Shown here in pieces: positions 1 to 7,047 of a DNA stretch of 12,425 nucleotides (the stretch's first letter is position 1; every line of letters starts with the position of its first letter). The notes beneath the pieces are model-generated. The model worked only from the letters and a program-made list of their open reading frames with translations. It had not been told where the DNA came from and searched no databases. Position numbers and translations under genes: made by a program. The stretch spans positions 1 through 12,425 of the forward strand of contig JAQVEQ010000078.1 in the NCBI GenBank assembly GCA_028697875.1, read 5' to 3'. Source of the DNA: Novosphingobium sp. (GTDB taxonomy: Bacteria > Pseudomonadota > Alphaproteobacteria > Sphingomonadales > Sphingomonadaceae).

Positions 1-2768
1 GCGAAGACTTGCGCGCGATTCGGTTCGAGACTGTCGAACGCCCCCGCCCCGGCCAGCGCTTCCAGCTGGCGGCGGTTCATCGATCCGGGCGGCAGGCGGC
101 GGAACAAGTCGTCCAGGCTGGCGAAGGGGCCGTTGGCCTCACGCTCCGCGACAATCGCATCCATCGCCTTTTCGCCGACATTGCGGATGCCGGCCAGCGC
201 ATAGCGCACGGCATAGCCTTCTTCGGTCTGTTCGACCGTGAATTCGGCTTCGGACCGGTTCATGTCCGGCCCGGCGATCTGGATCGGCACTTTCTGCCGC
301 CGCGCATCGTCGATGAACACGCTGAGCTTTTCCGACTGGTGCATGTCGAAGCACATCGACCCGGCGTAGAATTCCTCCGGGTAATGCGCCTTGAGCCAGG
401 CGGTCTGGTAGGCGAGCAGCGCGTAGGCCGCCGCGTGCGACTTGTTGAAGCCGTAACCGGCGAACTTGTCGATCAAGTCGAACAGTTCGTTGGCCTTCTT
501 CGCGTCGATCCCGCTGACTTCCTTGCATCCTTCGATGAAGCGGGCACGCTGCGCATCCATTTCGGCCTGGATCTTCTTGCCCATCGCGCGGCGCAGAAGG
601 TCCGCGTCGCCGAGCGAGTAGCCGGCGAGGATCTGCGCGGCCTGCATGACCTGTTCCTGATAGACGAAGATCCCGTAGGTTTCGGCCAGGATGCCTTCCA
701 GCTTGGGGTGCGGGTATTCGATCGCCTCTTCGCCGCTCTTGCGCCGGCCGAACAGCGGGATGTTGTCCATCGGGCCGGGCCGGTAGAGCGAGACGAGCGC
801 TACGATGTCGCCGAAATTGGTCGGCTTCACCGAAGCCAGCGTGCGCCGCATCCCTTCCGATTCCAGCTGGAACACGCCGACCGTGTTGCCCGACTGGAGA
901 AGCTCGTAGACTTGCGGATCGTCCCACGGCAGGACGGAAAGGTCGACTTCGATCCCCCGCCTCTTGAGCAGGTCGACCGCCTTCTTGAGTACCGACAGCG
1001 TCTTCAGCCCGAGGAAGTCGAACTTCACCAGGCCCGAATCCTCGACGAATTTCATGTCGAACTGCGTCACCGGCATGTCGGAACGCGGATCGCGGTAAAG
1101 CGGGACGAGCTGCGACAGCGGCCGGTCGCCGATGACGACGCCGGCGGCGTGAGTCGAACTGTTGCGCGGCAGGCCTTCGAGCTGCAGCGCGAGGTCGACC
1201 AGGCGCTTCACTTCGGGGTCGACGTCGTATTCGCGCTTGAAATCGGCCGCGCCGTTGAGCGCGCGCGGCAAGGTCCAGGGATCGGTCGGATGGTTGGGCA
1301 CCATCTTGCACAGCCGGTCGACCTGGCCATAGCTCATCTGCAGGATGCGGCCGCAGTCGCGCAGCACGGCGCGGGCCTTGAGCTTGCCGAAAGTGATGAT
1401 CTGGGCCACGTGATCGTGCCCGTATTTCCGCTGGACGTAGCGGATAACCTCGCCGCGCCGCGTTTCGCAGAAGTCGATATCGAAGTCGGGCATGGAAACG
1501 CGTTCCGGGTTGAGGAAGCGTTCGAACAGCAGGCCCAGCCGGATCGGATCGAGATCGGTGATCGTCAGCGCCCAGGCGACCAGCGAGCCCGCGCCCGAAC
1601 CGCGCCCCGGCCCCACCGGAATGTCGTGCTCCTTGGCCCACTTGATGAAGTCGGCAACGATCAGGAAGTAGCCCGGGAACCCCATCTTGACGATGATGTC
1701 GATCTCGAACTGGAGGCGCTCCGCATATCGGAGGAACTCCTCCCCGACCCCGCTCGGCCTGAGCCTGTCGAAGGCCGCACGCTGTTCCTCGCCCGTGGCG
1801 CGCAGGGCTTCGACAAGCTCGGCCTGAGCGGCATTGGGATAATAGGGTTGAAGGCGGCGGGCGAGCCCAGTCCGCGCGTCCTCCACCAGCATCCGCTCCT
1901 CGCCTTCCCGGTCGCCGGCAAGGCTGGGCAGGATCGGCTTGCGCTTGGGCGGTGCGGCGGCGCAGCGCTGTGCGATGACCAGCGTGTTCGCCGTGGCCTC
2001 GGGCAGGTCGGCGAACAGTTCCTCCATCGTCGCGGCCGGTTTGACCCAGGCCTCGGGCGAGGAACGCGGGCGGTCGGGGGCGTCGATGTGGGTCGAATTG
2101 GCGATGCACAGCATGGCATCGTGCGCGGCGCGGAAATGGCTTTCCGCGAAATTGGCCGGATTGGTGGCGACCAGCGGCAGGCCGCGGGCATAGGCCAGTT
2201 CGATCAACGCCTCTTCCGCGGCCTCTTCGACCGGATCGTTGCGGCGCGCGATTTCGATGTAGAGGCGATCGGGGAACAGCCCTTCCAGCCATTCGGCATA
2301 AGCCCGGGCGTGGTTCGCCTGCCCGGCGGCGTAAAGGCGGGCCAGGGCCCCTTCCCCCGCGCCGGTCAGCGCGATCAGGCTGTCGGTGTGCCCTTCCAGC
2401 CATGCGCGCAGGACGTGCGGCTCCTCGTGCAGCGGGCGGTCGAGATGGGCGCGGCTGACGAGATGGCACAAGTTGTCCCACCCGCGTTCGTCCTGCGCGA
2501 AAAGCGGCAGGTAATCGATCGGCCCGCCTTCGCTCCCGTCCTCGTTCCGGGCGACGCCGAGCAGCGTGCCGACAATCGGCTGGATGCCCTTGTCGCGGCA
2601 GCCCCCGGCAAAGGCGACCGTGCCGTAAAGCCCGTTGCGGTCGCAGATAGCGATTGCCGGAAAGCCGCGATCCTTGGCCAGTTGCGCGATCGCCTTGGGA
2701 TCGATCGCCCCTTCGAGCATCGAATAGGAAGACAGGATCCGCAGGGGTACGAAAGGGGCGTAGGCCAT
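1..2768 (-). CDS. dnaE: DNA polymerase III subunit alpha, 3' end outside window
   Basis: Catalytic subunit of the replicative polymerase. The reading frame is open from an ATG at 2768 to the left edge, giving 922 codons. Family members are about 1,150-1,200 residues, so the C-terminal OB-fold and tau-binding part is missing. In order: an N-terminal PHP domain (start reads VPLRILSSYSMLEG); the polymerase core with MGFPGYFLIV near residue 357, GPGRGSGAGS at 386-395, and PDFDIDF at 427-433, whose D428 and D430 match the two catalytic aspartates of E. coli (401, 403); the third catalytic aspartate D584 in LVKFDFLGL; TYGIFVYQEQVMQAA and FAGYGFNKSHAAAYA farther on; and a helix-hairpin-helix region around 855-915. 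Two oddities: PHP position 12 is Leu where E. coli has His, and residues 313-340 are encoded by a REP doublet. The start matches the usual sphingomonad N-terminus, although the ribosome-binding site is weak. Confidence 0.97.
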   Translation of the reverse strand, partial: MAYAPFVPLRILSSYSMLEGAIDPKAIAQLAKDRGFPAIAICDRNGLYGTVAFAGGCRDKGIQPIVGTLLGVARNEDGSEGGPIDYLPLFAQDERGWDNLCHLVSRAHLDRPLHEEPHVLRAWLEGHTDSLIALTGAGEGALARLYAAGQANHARAYAEWLEGLFPDRLYIEIARRNDPVEEAAEEALIELAYARGLPLVATNPANFAESHFRAAHDAMLCIANSTHIDAPDRPRSSPEAWVKPAATMEELFADLPEATANTLVIAQRCAAAPPKRKPILPSLAGDREGEERMLVEDARTGLARRLQPYYPNAAQAELVEALRATGEEQRAAFDRLRPSGVGEEFLRYAERLQFEIDIIVKMGFPGYFLIVADFIKWAKEHDIPVGPGRGSGAGSLVAWALTITDLDPIRLGLLFERFLNPERVSMPDFDIDFCETRRGEVIRYVQRKYGHDHVAQIITFGKLKARAVLRDCGRILQMSYGQVDRLCKMVPNHPTDPWTLPRALNGAADFKREYDVDPEVKRLVDLALQLEGLPRNSSTHAAGVVIGDRPLSQLVPLYRDPRSDMPVTQFDMKFVEDSGLVKFDFLGLKTLSVLKKAVDLLKRRGIEVDLSVLPWDDPQVYELLQSGNTVGVFQLESEGMRRTLASVKPTNFGDIVALVSLYRPGPMDNIPLFGRRKSGEEAIEYPHPKLEGILAETYGIFVYQEQVMQAAQILAGYSLGDADLLRRAMGKKIQAEMDAQRARFIEGCKEVSGIDAKKANELFDLIDKFAGYGFNKSHAAAYALLAYQTAWLKAHYPEEFYAGSMCFDMHQSEKLSVFIDDARRQKVPIQIAGPDMNRSEAEFTVEQTEEGYAVRYALAGIRNVGEKAMDAIVAEREANGPFASLDDLFRRLPPGSMNRRQLEALAGAGAFDSLEPNRAQVF
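1751..1830. repeat. REP-type inverted doublet inside dnaE
   Basis: Two 26-nt units lie in opposite orientation at 1751-1776 and 1805-1830. The reverse complement of the first agrees with the second at 21 of 26 positions. Both carry the core CTTCGACA-(G/A)-GCTC typical of the short palindromic elements scattered through sphingomonad genomes. A 28-nt spacer separates them. The doublet is fully inside dnaE and is open in that frame, encoding residues about 313-340, with the tell-tale peptides AELVEAL and AFDRLRPSG at its two ends. No other copy was seen in this window. That the units belong to a genome-wide REP family is recalled knowledge, not shown by the window. Confidence 0.8.
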
Positions 2769-2808
2769 GGACGGGAACCTAATGGCGATCTCGCGCGTCG
2801 TTCAAGCG

Positions 2809-2824
2809 GAACTCGCACGAGTTC
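2809..2824. promoter_or_regulatory. perfect 16-bp palindrome in the dnaE/Yip1 divergent spacer
   Basis: GAACTCG-CA-CGAGTTC has 7-bp arms and a 2-bp centre. It lies 41 bp upstream of the dnaE start and 82 bp upstream of the Yip1-family start. The centre is too tight for an RNA hairpin with full arms, so a dimeric repressor or activator site is the more natural reading. It does not fit the alphaproteobacterial LexA direct repeat (GTTC-N7-GTTC). Which gene it serves, if any, cannot be told from the sequence. Confidence 0.35.
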
Positions 2825-2905
2825 TGGGGAAAAGGCGATCGACCTCGTCTTGTAAAATCCAGCGAATATGATCCTATTCGCCGAATTCGGAATGGGGGAA
2901 CTGCA

Positions 2906-4072
2906 ATGGACGAAAATACGACTTCCGACCCGCAATCCCGCGATCTGGTGGACCGCGCCAAGTCGATCATCATGAGGCCGGCCGAAGAATGGCCGAAAAT
3001 CGCCGAAGAACCTGCAAGCATCGGCGACATTTTTGTCAAATACGCCGTTCCCCTGGCCGCTATCGGCCCGGTTTCCACACTGATCGGCAGCCAGATCTTC
3101 GGTTACGGCGCGTTCGGTTTTAGCTTCAAGCCCAGCTTCATGGGGGCACTTGGCGCCGCCGTGGTCAGCTATGTGGCGATGCTGGTCGGCCTGTTCGTCC
3201 TCATGCTGATCGCCAATTTCCTCGCCCCCAGGTTCGGCGGGGCGCAGGACAACACGCGGGCGTTCAAGCTGGTCGCCTACAGCATGACGGCCGGCTGGAT
3301 CGCCGCCGTGTTCGGCCTCCTGCCGGCGCTCGGCATCCTGGCCGCGCTGGGCGGGCTATACGGCATCTACCTGTTCTACCTCGGTGCGCCGGCGCTGATG
3401 AGCGTGCCGAAGGACAAGGCGGCCGGATATACCGCCGTCACGATCGTCGCCGCGGTCGTGCTGTACCTCGTGGCCGGAGCCATCACGGGCGCGGCCGCCC
3501 ACCTGTTCGGCCACAACCCCTATGACGAGATCGCCGACAGCGGCGAAATGTCCGGTACGGTCAATATCCCGGGCATCGGGTCGGTCGACATGGGCAAGGC
3601 GCAGAAGGCCGCCGAACGGGCGGAGAAGATGGCCAAGGGCGAAATCAAGCCGGTTTCGACCGAGCAATTGAAGACCCTGCTGCCTGCCTCCATCGGCAGC
3701 TATACCCGCACCGGCTTCGACAGCATGGCCGCAGGCGGGCTGAGCCATGCGTCGGCCACCTACGAAGACGGCGGCAACCGCTTCGACCTGCGCATTTCCG
3801 ACACCAACGCGCTCGGCGCGCTGGGCGGCATGGGCGTCGCCATGGGCATGGAACAGAGCAGCGAGGACGCCGACGGTTACGAACGCACAGGGGTCGTCGA
3901 CGGCCACATGCAGACCGAAAAGTGGAGCAAGTCGGGCAGCCGGGGACGATTCGGCATGATGGTGGGCGACCGCTTCATGATCGAGGCCGACGGCAGCGTG
4001 CCGAGCATCGACGTGCTCAAGCAGGCGGTCGCCACGGTCGACCGGTCGGCTCTGGAAAAGCTGACCGGCTGA
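2906..4072 (+). CDS. Yip1 family integral membrane protein with C-terminal soluble domain
   Basis: A 388-residue inner-membrane protein of unknown biochemical role. The N-terminal segment (residues 12-35, SRDLVDRAKSIIMRPAEEWP) is the usual lead-in of bacterial Yip1-domain proteins. Five hydrophobic segments follow at about 46-66, 78-106, 122-142, 144-165 and 175-198, which is the number expected for this family. Residues 200-388 are soluble and include a Lys/Glu-rich stretch at about 230-248 followed by a domain I do not recognise. With a cytoplasmic N-terminus and five spans, that domain would sit in the periplasm (inference). A good ribosome-binding site, GGGGGA at 2894-2899, stands 6 bp before the ATG. 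The gene diverges from dnaE and converges on the peroxidase gene with a 24-bp gap or less, so it looks monocistronic. Confidence 0.85.
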   Translation: MDENTTSDPQSRDLVDRAKSIIMRPAEEWPKIAEEPASIGDIFVKYAVPLAAIGPVSTLIGSQIFGYGAFGFSFKPSFMGALGAAVVSYVAMLVGLFVLMLIANFLAPRFGGAQDNTRAFKLVAYSMTAGWIAAVFGLLPALGILAALGGLYGIYLFYLGAPALMSVPKDKAAGYTAVTIVAAVVLYLVAGAITGAAAHLFGHNPYDEIADSGEMSGTVNIPGIGSVDMGKAQKAAERAEKMAKGEIKPVSTEQLKTLLPASIGSYTRTGFDSMAAGGLSHASATYEDGGNRFDLRISDTNALGALGGMGVAMGMEQSSEDADGYERTGVVDGHMQTEKWSKSGSRGRFGMMVGDRFMIEADGSVPSIDVLKQAVATVDRSALEKLTG

Positions 4073-4096
4073 TCCGGCAGGCCTACAGCAGAAGTC

Positions 4097-4576
4097 TTAA
4101 AGCAAAGCCTCGATACCGGCCGCGAGCGCCTCCGGCTTGTCCGACGGGGCATAGCGGCGCACGACTTTGCCCGTGCGGTCGATCAGGAACTTGGTGAAGT
4201 TCCACTTGATCGCGCGGGTACCGAACAGACCGGGCGCTTGCGCCTTCAGCCAGGCGTAGAGCGGGATCGCCGCCTCGCCATTGACCTCGACCTTCTTCAT
4301 CATGGGGAACGTCACATCGTATGTCAGCTTGCAGAAGCTGGCGATTTCTTCCGCATTGCCCGGTTCCTGCTTGCCGAACTGGTTGCAGGGAAAACCGATC
4401 ACTTCGAACCCGCGTTCGCCATACGCGCGCTGCAACGCCTCCAGCCCCGCATATTGCGGAGTGAAGCCGCACTTGCTGGCGGTGTTGACGATGAGCAGGA
4501 CCTTGCCCTGCTTTTCGGACAGGTCGAGCAGGCTGCCGTCCGGCCTTTCGACCGAAAAATCGGCGATCGAAGTCAA
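4097..4576 (-). CDS. glutathione peroxidase family protein (probably thioredoxin-type)
   Basis: Reduces hydrogen peroxide and organic hydroperoxides with a thiol; expected in the cytoplasm, since no signal peptide is seen. The 159-residue length is normal. Numbering from the TTG at 4576, the peroxidatic Cys is C36 in NTASKCGFTPQY, the tetrad partners are Q70 in FGKQEPG and W125/N126 in KWNFTKFL. A second Cys, C82 in ASFCKLTYDVTFP, sits where resolving cysteines occur in E. coli BtuE and other thioredoxin-dependent members, so thioredoxin is a likelier reductant than glutathione. Both candidate starts are TTG: 4576 gives MTSIADFSV, which resembles common family N-termini; 4591 adds five residues. 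Neither has a clear ribosome-binding site. The gene closely follows the 87-residue gene on the same strand, so translational coupling is plausible. Confidence 0.92.
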   Translation of the reverse strand: MTSIADFSVERPDGSLLDLSEKQGKVLLIVNTASKCGFTPQYAGLEALQRAYGERGFEVIGFPCNQFGKQEPGNAEEIASFCKLTYDVTFPMMKKVEVNGEAAIPLYAWLKAQAPGLFGTRAIKWNFTKFLIDRTGKVVRRYAPSDKPEALAAGIEALL

Positions 4577-4604
4577 GCCGGACGCAGCCAAGCCGGAAAC
4601 GCGC

Positions 4605-4868
4605 TCAAGCGGCGCGGCCGGGGAAATCCGGTCGCGAGGCCAGCGCCATGATCTCGATCAGTTCCAGGCGATGGTCGCCGGACTTCTCGATCACATAGTC
4701 GCCGCGTTCCTCTTCCGGCAGGCTGGCGACGAAGCGGACCAGCTCGGCCAGGGTGCCCTGGCGGACCGCCTTGAACGCCGAGAGCAACCCGCCGCCGTCG
4801 TCCTTCCTGTGCAGTTCGGAGTGGTCTCCCCACTCCACAGGGGCGGGCTGTTGGGGCGTGTCGGTCAT
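4605..4868 (-). CDS. conserved-looking small protein of unknown function, 87 aa
   Basis: I do not recognise this protein. It is acidic and charged, with no membrane segment, signal peptide or cysteine pair. The N-terminus is proline/glutamine-rich (TPQQPAPVEWGDH), followed by a probably helical stretch at about residues 28-52 (LLSAFKAVRQGTLAELVRF) and an LPEEERGDYVIEKSGDHRL segment. It is judged real because the frame has an ATG with a purine-rich AAGGGAA upstream, fits cleanly between lolD (84 bp away) and the peroxidase gene (13-28 bp away, depending on the TTG used), and its composition is protein-like rather than the Arg/Pro/Ala-rich pattern of the other frames here. Co-transcription with the peroxidase suggests, but does not show, a stress-related role. 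Confidence 0.7.
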   Translation of the reverse strand: MTDTPQQPAPVEWGDHSELHRKDDGGGLLSAFKAVRQGTLAELVRFVASLPEEERGDYVIEKSGDHRLELIEIMALASRPDFPGRAA

Positions 4869-4916
4869 TTTCGGCGTATTTCCCTTGTTACCTGTAGTGC
4901 CTTGTGGGCGATAGCG

Positions 4917-4940
4917 GGCCGATAATCAATGATACCGGCC
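4917..4940 (-). other. inverted repeat downstream of lolD, possible weak terminator
   Basis: GGCCG at 4917-4921 pairs with CGGCC at 4936-4940 across a 14-nt loop that itself contains ATCA-A-TGAT. It starts 13 bp after the lolD stop on the minus strand. No T-run follows in the direction of transcription, so intrinsic termination would be weak. It could equally be a site controlling the 87-aa/peroxidase pair, whose start lies 49 bp beyond. Confidence 0.2.
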
Positions 4941-4952
4941 ATGGAAAGGGGG

Positions 4953-5627
4953 CTATTCGAGATGGCCTTCGTGCAGCCGGACCACGCGGTCCATCGCCAT
5001 GGCCAGCCGTTCGTTGTGCGTGGCGACCAGCGCCGCGCTGCCTTCGCCCCGCACGAGGCGGAGGAACTGCTGCAGGACCTTGTCCGCCGTGGCCTCGTCG
5101 AGATTGCCGGTCGGCTCGTCCGCCAGCACCAGTTGCGGCCGGTTGGCCAAGGCGCGGGCGACGGCCACGCGCTGCTGCTCGCCGCCGGAAAGCTGGCTCG
5201 GACGATGGTCGAGCCGTTCGCCCAGGCCAAGCGCGCCAAGCAGCTCGCGCGCGCGGGTTTCGGCTTCCTCGCGGCTGCTGCCCGCCACCAGTTGCGGCAG
5301 GACGACGTTTTCCTCCGCCGAGAAGTCCGGCAGCAGGTGATGGAACTGATAGACGAAGCCCAGATAGTCCCGCCGCATCGCGGTGCGCTTGTCGCTCGTC
5401 AGCTTGGTCGCGTCGATTCCCGCGATCTCGATCTTGCCGCCAAAGCCGCCTTCGAGCAGGCCGATCGCTTGCAGCATGGTCGACTTGCCGGCCCCCGACG
5501 GACCTGGCAGGGCGACGATCTCGCCCGGCTGGATGGTCAGGTCCACGCCGCGCAGCACGTCGATCCGCACCCCGCCCTGTTCGAAGCTGCGGGTCAGCCC
5601 CGTCAGTCTGACCACCGGACTACTCAT
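4953..5627 (-). CDS. lolD: lipoprotein-releasing ABC transporter ATP-binding protein LolD
   Basis: ATPase of the Lol complex, which extracts outer-membrane lipoproteins from the inner membrane and hands them to LolA. At 224 residues it has the usual length. All ABC motifs are present: Walker A GPSGAGKST at 42-50, Q-loop FVYQFHHLLPDF, signature LSGGEQQRVAVARAL, Walker B LVLADEPTGNLD, and switch His in VATHNE. The LADEPTGNLD and FHHLLPDF strings are characteristic of LolD. The ATG at 5627 lies within the end of lolC (8-bp overlap), which indicates translational coupling; a longer frame starting at 5687 lies inside lolC and gives an unlikely Arg-rich N-terminus. A small oddity is Pro at residue 41 just before Walker A, where Val or Leu is usual. 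Confidence 0.95.
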   Translation of the reverse strand: MSSPVVRLTGLTRSFEQGGVRIDVLRGVDLTIQPGEIVALPGPSGAGKSTMLQAIGLLEGGFGGKIEIAGIDATKLTSDKRTAMRRDYLGFVYQFHHLLPDFSAEENVVLPQLVAGSSREEAETRARELLGALGLGERLDHRPSQLSGGEQQRVAVARALANRPQLVLADEPTGNLDEATADKVLQQFLRLVRGEGSAALVATHNERLAMAMDRVVRLHEGHLE

Positions 5628-6861
5628 AGCGCAGCACCTGTACCGGATCGGTGCTCGCCGCCTTGAAGGCGGGATAGAGCGTTGCAAGGAAGCTGAAACC
5701 CAGCGCCATCAGGCAGATCACCGTCACTTCGACCGGGTCGGTGCGCGAAGGCAGCTCGGTCAGGAAGCGGATCGAAGGGTCCCACAGGTTCTGGCCAGTC
5801 ACGATCTCGATCAGGTGGACGATCGGCTGGCGGAAATAGAGGAACACGAAGCCGAGGAGCAGCCCGGCAACCGTTCCCAGCGCGCCGATCACGAAACCGA
5901 TCGTGACGAAGATCTTCATCAGGCTTTTCCGGGTCGCCCCCATGGTGCGCATGATCGCGATGTCGCGGGTCTTGGCGCGGACCAGCATGATGAGCGACGA
6001 AAGGATGTTGAACACCGCGACCAGCACGATGATCGAAAGGACGACGAACATCGCCACCCGTTCCACCGCCAGCGCTTCGAACAGGCTGGCGTTGATCGTC
6101 TTCCAGTCGGAAATCACCGCCTGCCCGGCCAGCTTCCGCGCCAGCGGGGCCATGATTTCGGAGACCGCATCGGGATCGCGGGTCTTCACTTCGATCATCC
6201 CGACCGAATCGCCGGTAAGCAGCAGGGTCTGGGCATCCTGCATCGGCATGACGACGAAGGCCTGGTCGTAATCGTAGACGCCGATCTCGAAGATCGCCGC
6301 GACGCGATAGGCGATTTCGCGCGGCACCGTGCCGAACGGGGTGGAACGGCCCTGCGGGTTGATGATGGTAATCGTGTCGCCCACCTGCGCGCCGAGGTTT
6401 TCGGCCAGCCGCGCGCCGATCGCGACATTGCCCGAACCCGGCGTCAGCACGGCGAGGCTGCCGTCGGTCTTCTGCGGTTCGAGCCGGCGGATGTCCTCCT
6501 GCGTGTTGCCGCGCACGAGGATCGCTTCCACCCGCCCGTTGAAGCTGGTCAGCAGGGGCTGTTCGATCAGCGGTGAAGCGCGGACCACACCGGGCGTCGC
6601 CCTCACTTCCTTCAGCACACCCTGCCAGTTTTCCAGCCGCCCGCCGTAGGCCTGGATGATGGCGTGGCCGTTGAGCCCGACGATCTTGTCCAGCAGTTCG
6701 CCGCGAAAACCGTTCATCACGCTCATCACGATAACCAGCGCGGCCACGCCGAGCATGACGGCCGCTAGGCTGATTCCCGCCACGAGGGCAATGAATGCCT
6801 CGCCGCGCCCAGGCAGCATGTATCGCTTGGCGATCGTCCGTTCGAAAGGGGAAAGGATCAA
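5620..6861 (-). CDS. lolC: lipoprotein-releasing ABC transporter permease (LolC/LolE family)
   Basis: Membrane subunit of the Lol complex. The 413-residue protein has the family plan: N-terminus MILSPFERTIAKRYMLPG, first membrane span at about 22-46 (SLAAVMLGVAALVIVMSVMNG), a large periplasmic domain to about 265, then three C-terminal spans at about 269-295, 315-340 and 383-402, ending in the ATP-subunit coupling region. The start is the TTG at 6861, which gives the family's usual first residues; the nearest upstream in-frame ATG (7017) would add 52 Arg/Pro-rich residues without family resemblance. Only one permease gene is seen here. Alphaproteobacteria often use a single LolC/E-type protein (called LolF in some species) as a homodimer, so the exact symbol is uncertain. 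It leads the lolC-lolD operon. Confidence 0.93.
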   Translation of the reverse strand: MILSPFERTIAKRYMLPGRGEAFIALVAGISLAAVMLGVAALVIVMSVMNGFRGELLDKIVGLNGHAIIQAYGGRLENWQGVLKEVRATPGVVRASPLIEQPLLTSFNGRVEAILVRGNTQEDIRRLEPQKTDGSLAVLTPGSGNVAIGARLAENLGAQVGDTITIINPQGRSTPFGTVPREIAYRVAAIFEIGVYDYDQAFVVMPMQDAQTLLLTGDSVGMIEVKTRDPDAVSEIMAPLARKLAGQAVISDWKTINASLFEALAVERVAMFVVLSIIVLVAVFNILSSLIMLVRAKTRDIAIMRTMGATRKSLMKIFVTIGFVIGALGTVAGLLLGFVFLYFRQPIVHLIEIVTGQNLWDPSIRFLTELPSRTDPVEVTVICLMALGFSFLATLYPAFKAASTDPVQVLRYE

Positions 6862-6966
6862 GCGGCGGGTCCCGTGAGACGCTGGTGAAGTGCCCGCGGA
6901 TTTAGGGCCAGCGCGCGGCGGGCGCAAGCGATCTGCATCCCGCTGCCAACAGGCTGGCCGCGATTT

Positions 6967-6980
6967 GCCCGTCAACGGGC
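6967..6980. repeat. 14-bp near-perfect palindrome in the lolC/flavin-reductase spacer
   Basis: GCCCGT-CA-ACGGGC has 6-bp arms. It sits in the 186-bp spacer (6862-7047) between divergently transcribed lolC and the flavin-reductase-domain gene, 106 bp from the lolC start and 68 bp from the other. The rest of the spacer is very GC-rich and I see no convincing -35/-10 pair. It could be an operator or a small hairpin (GCCCG-TCAA-CGGGC). Confidence 0.25.
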
Positions 6981-7047
6981 TGGACAGGCCCGCCCCCGCT
7001 GGGCATGGCCGTTCCACCGCACTTCACAATCAGGAGCTGGATTCGCC

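Noticed and set aside
139..2481. A 780-codon minus-strand frame within dnaE
   Set aside because: It is an out-of-frame reading of dnaE with Arg/Ala/Pro-rich sequence. It looks dominant only because the true dnaE frame has no stop within the window.
2800..2824. LexA (SOS) box upstream of dnaE
   Set aside because: The alphaproteobacterial box is the direct repeat GTTC-N7-GTTC. The spacer has an inverted GAAC-N8-GTTC instead, and no correctly spaced direct repeat.
9..2855. A 948-codon open frame on the plus strand
   Set aside because: It is antisense to dnaE along its whole length. In high-GC DNA the frame opposite a real gene is often open by codon bias. The product shows no domain and is rich in Arg, Gly and Asp, while the opposite strand encodes clear polymerase motifs.
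6862..7017. N-terminal extension of lolC to the ATG at 7017
   Set aside because: The extra 52 residues are Arg/Pro/Ser-rich and unlike the family, whereas the TTG at 6861 gives the standard MILSPFER start.
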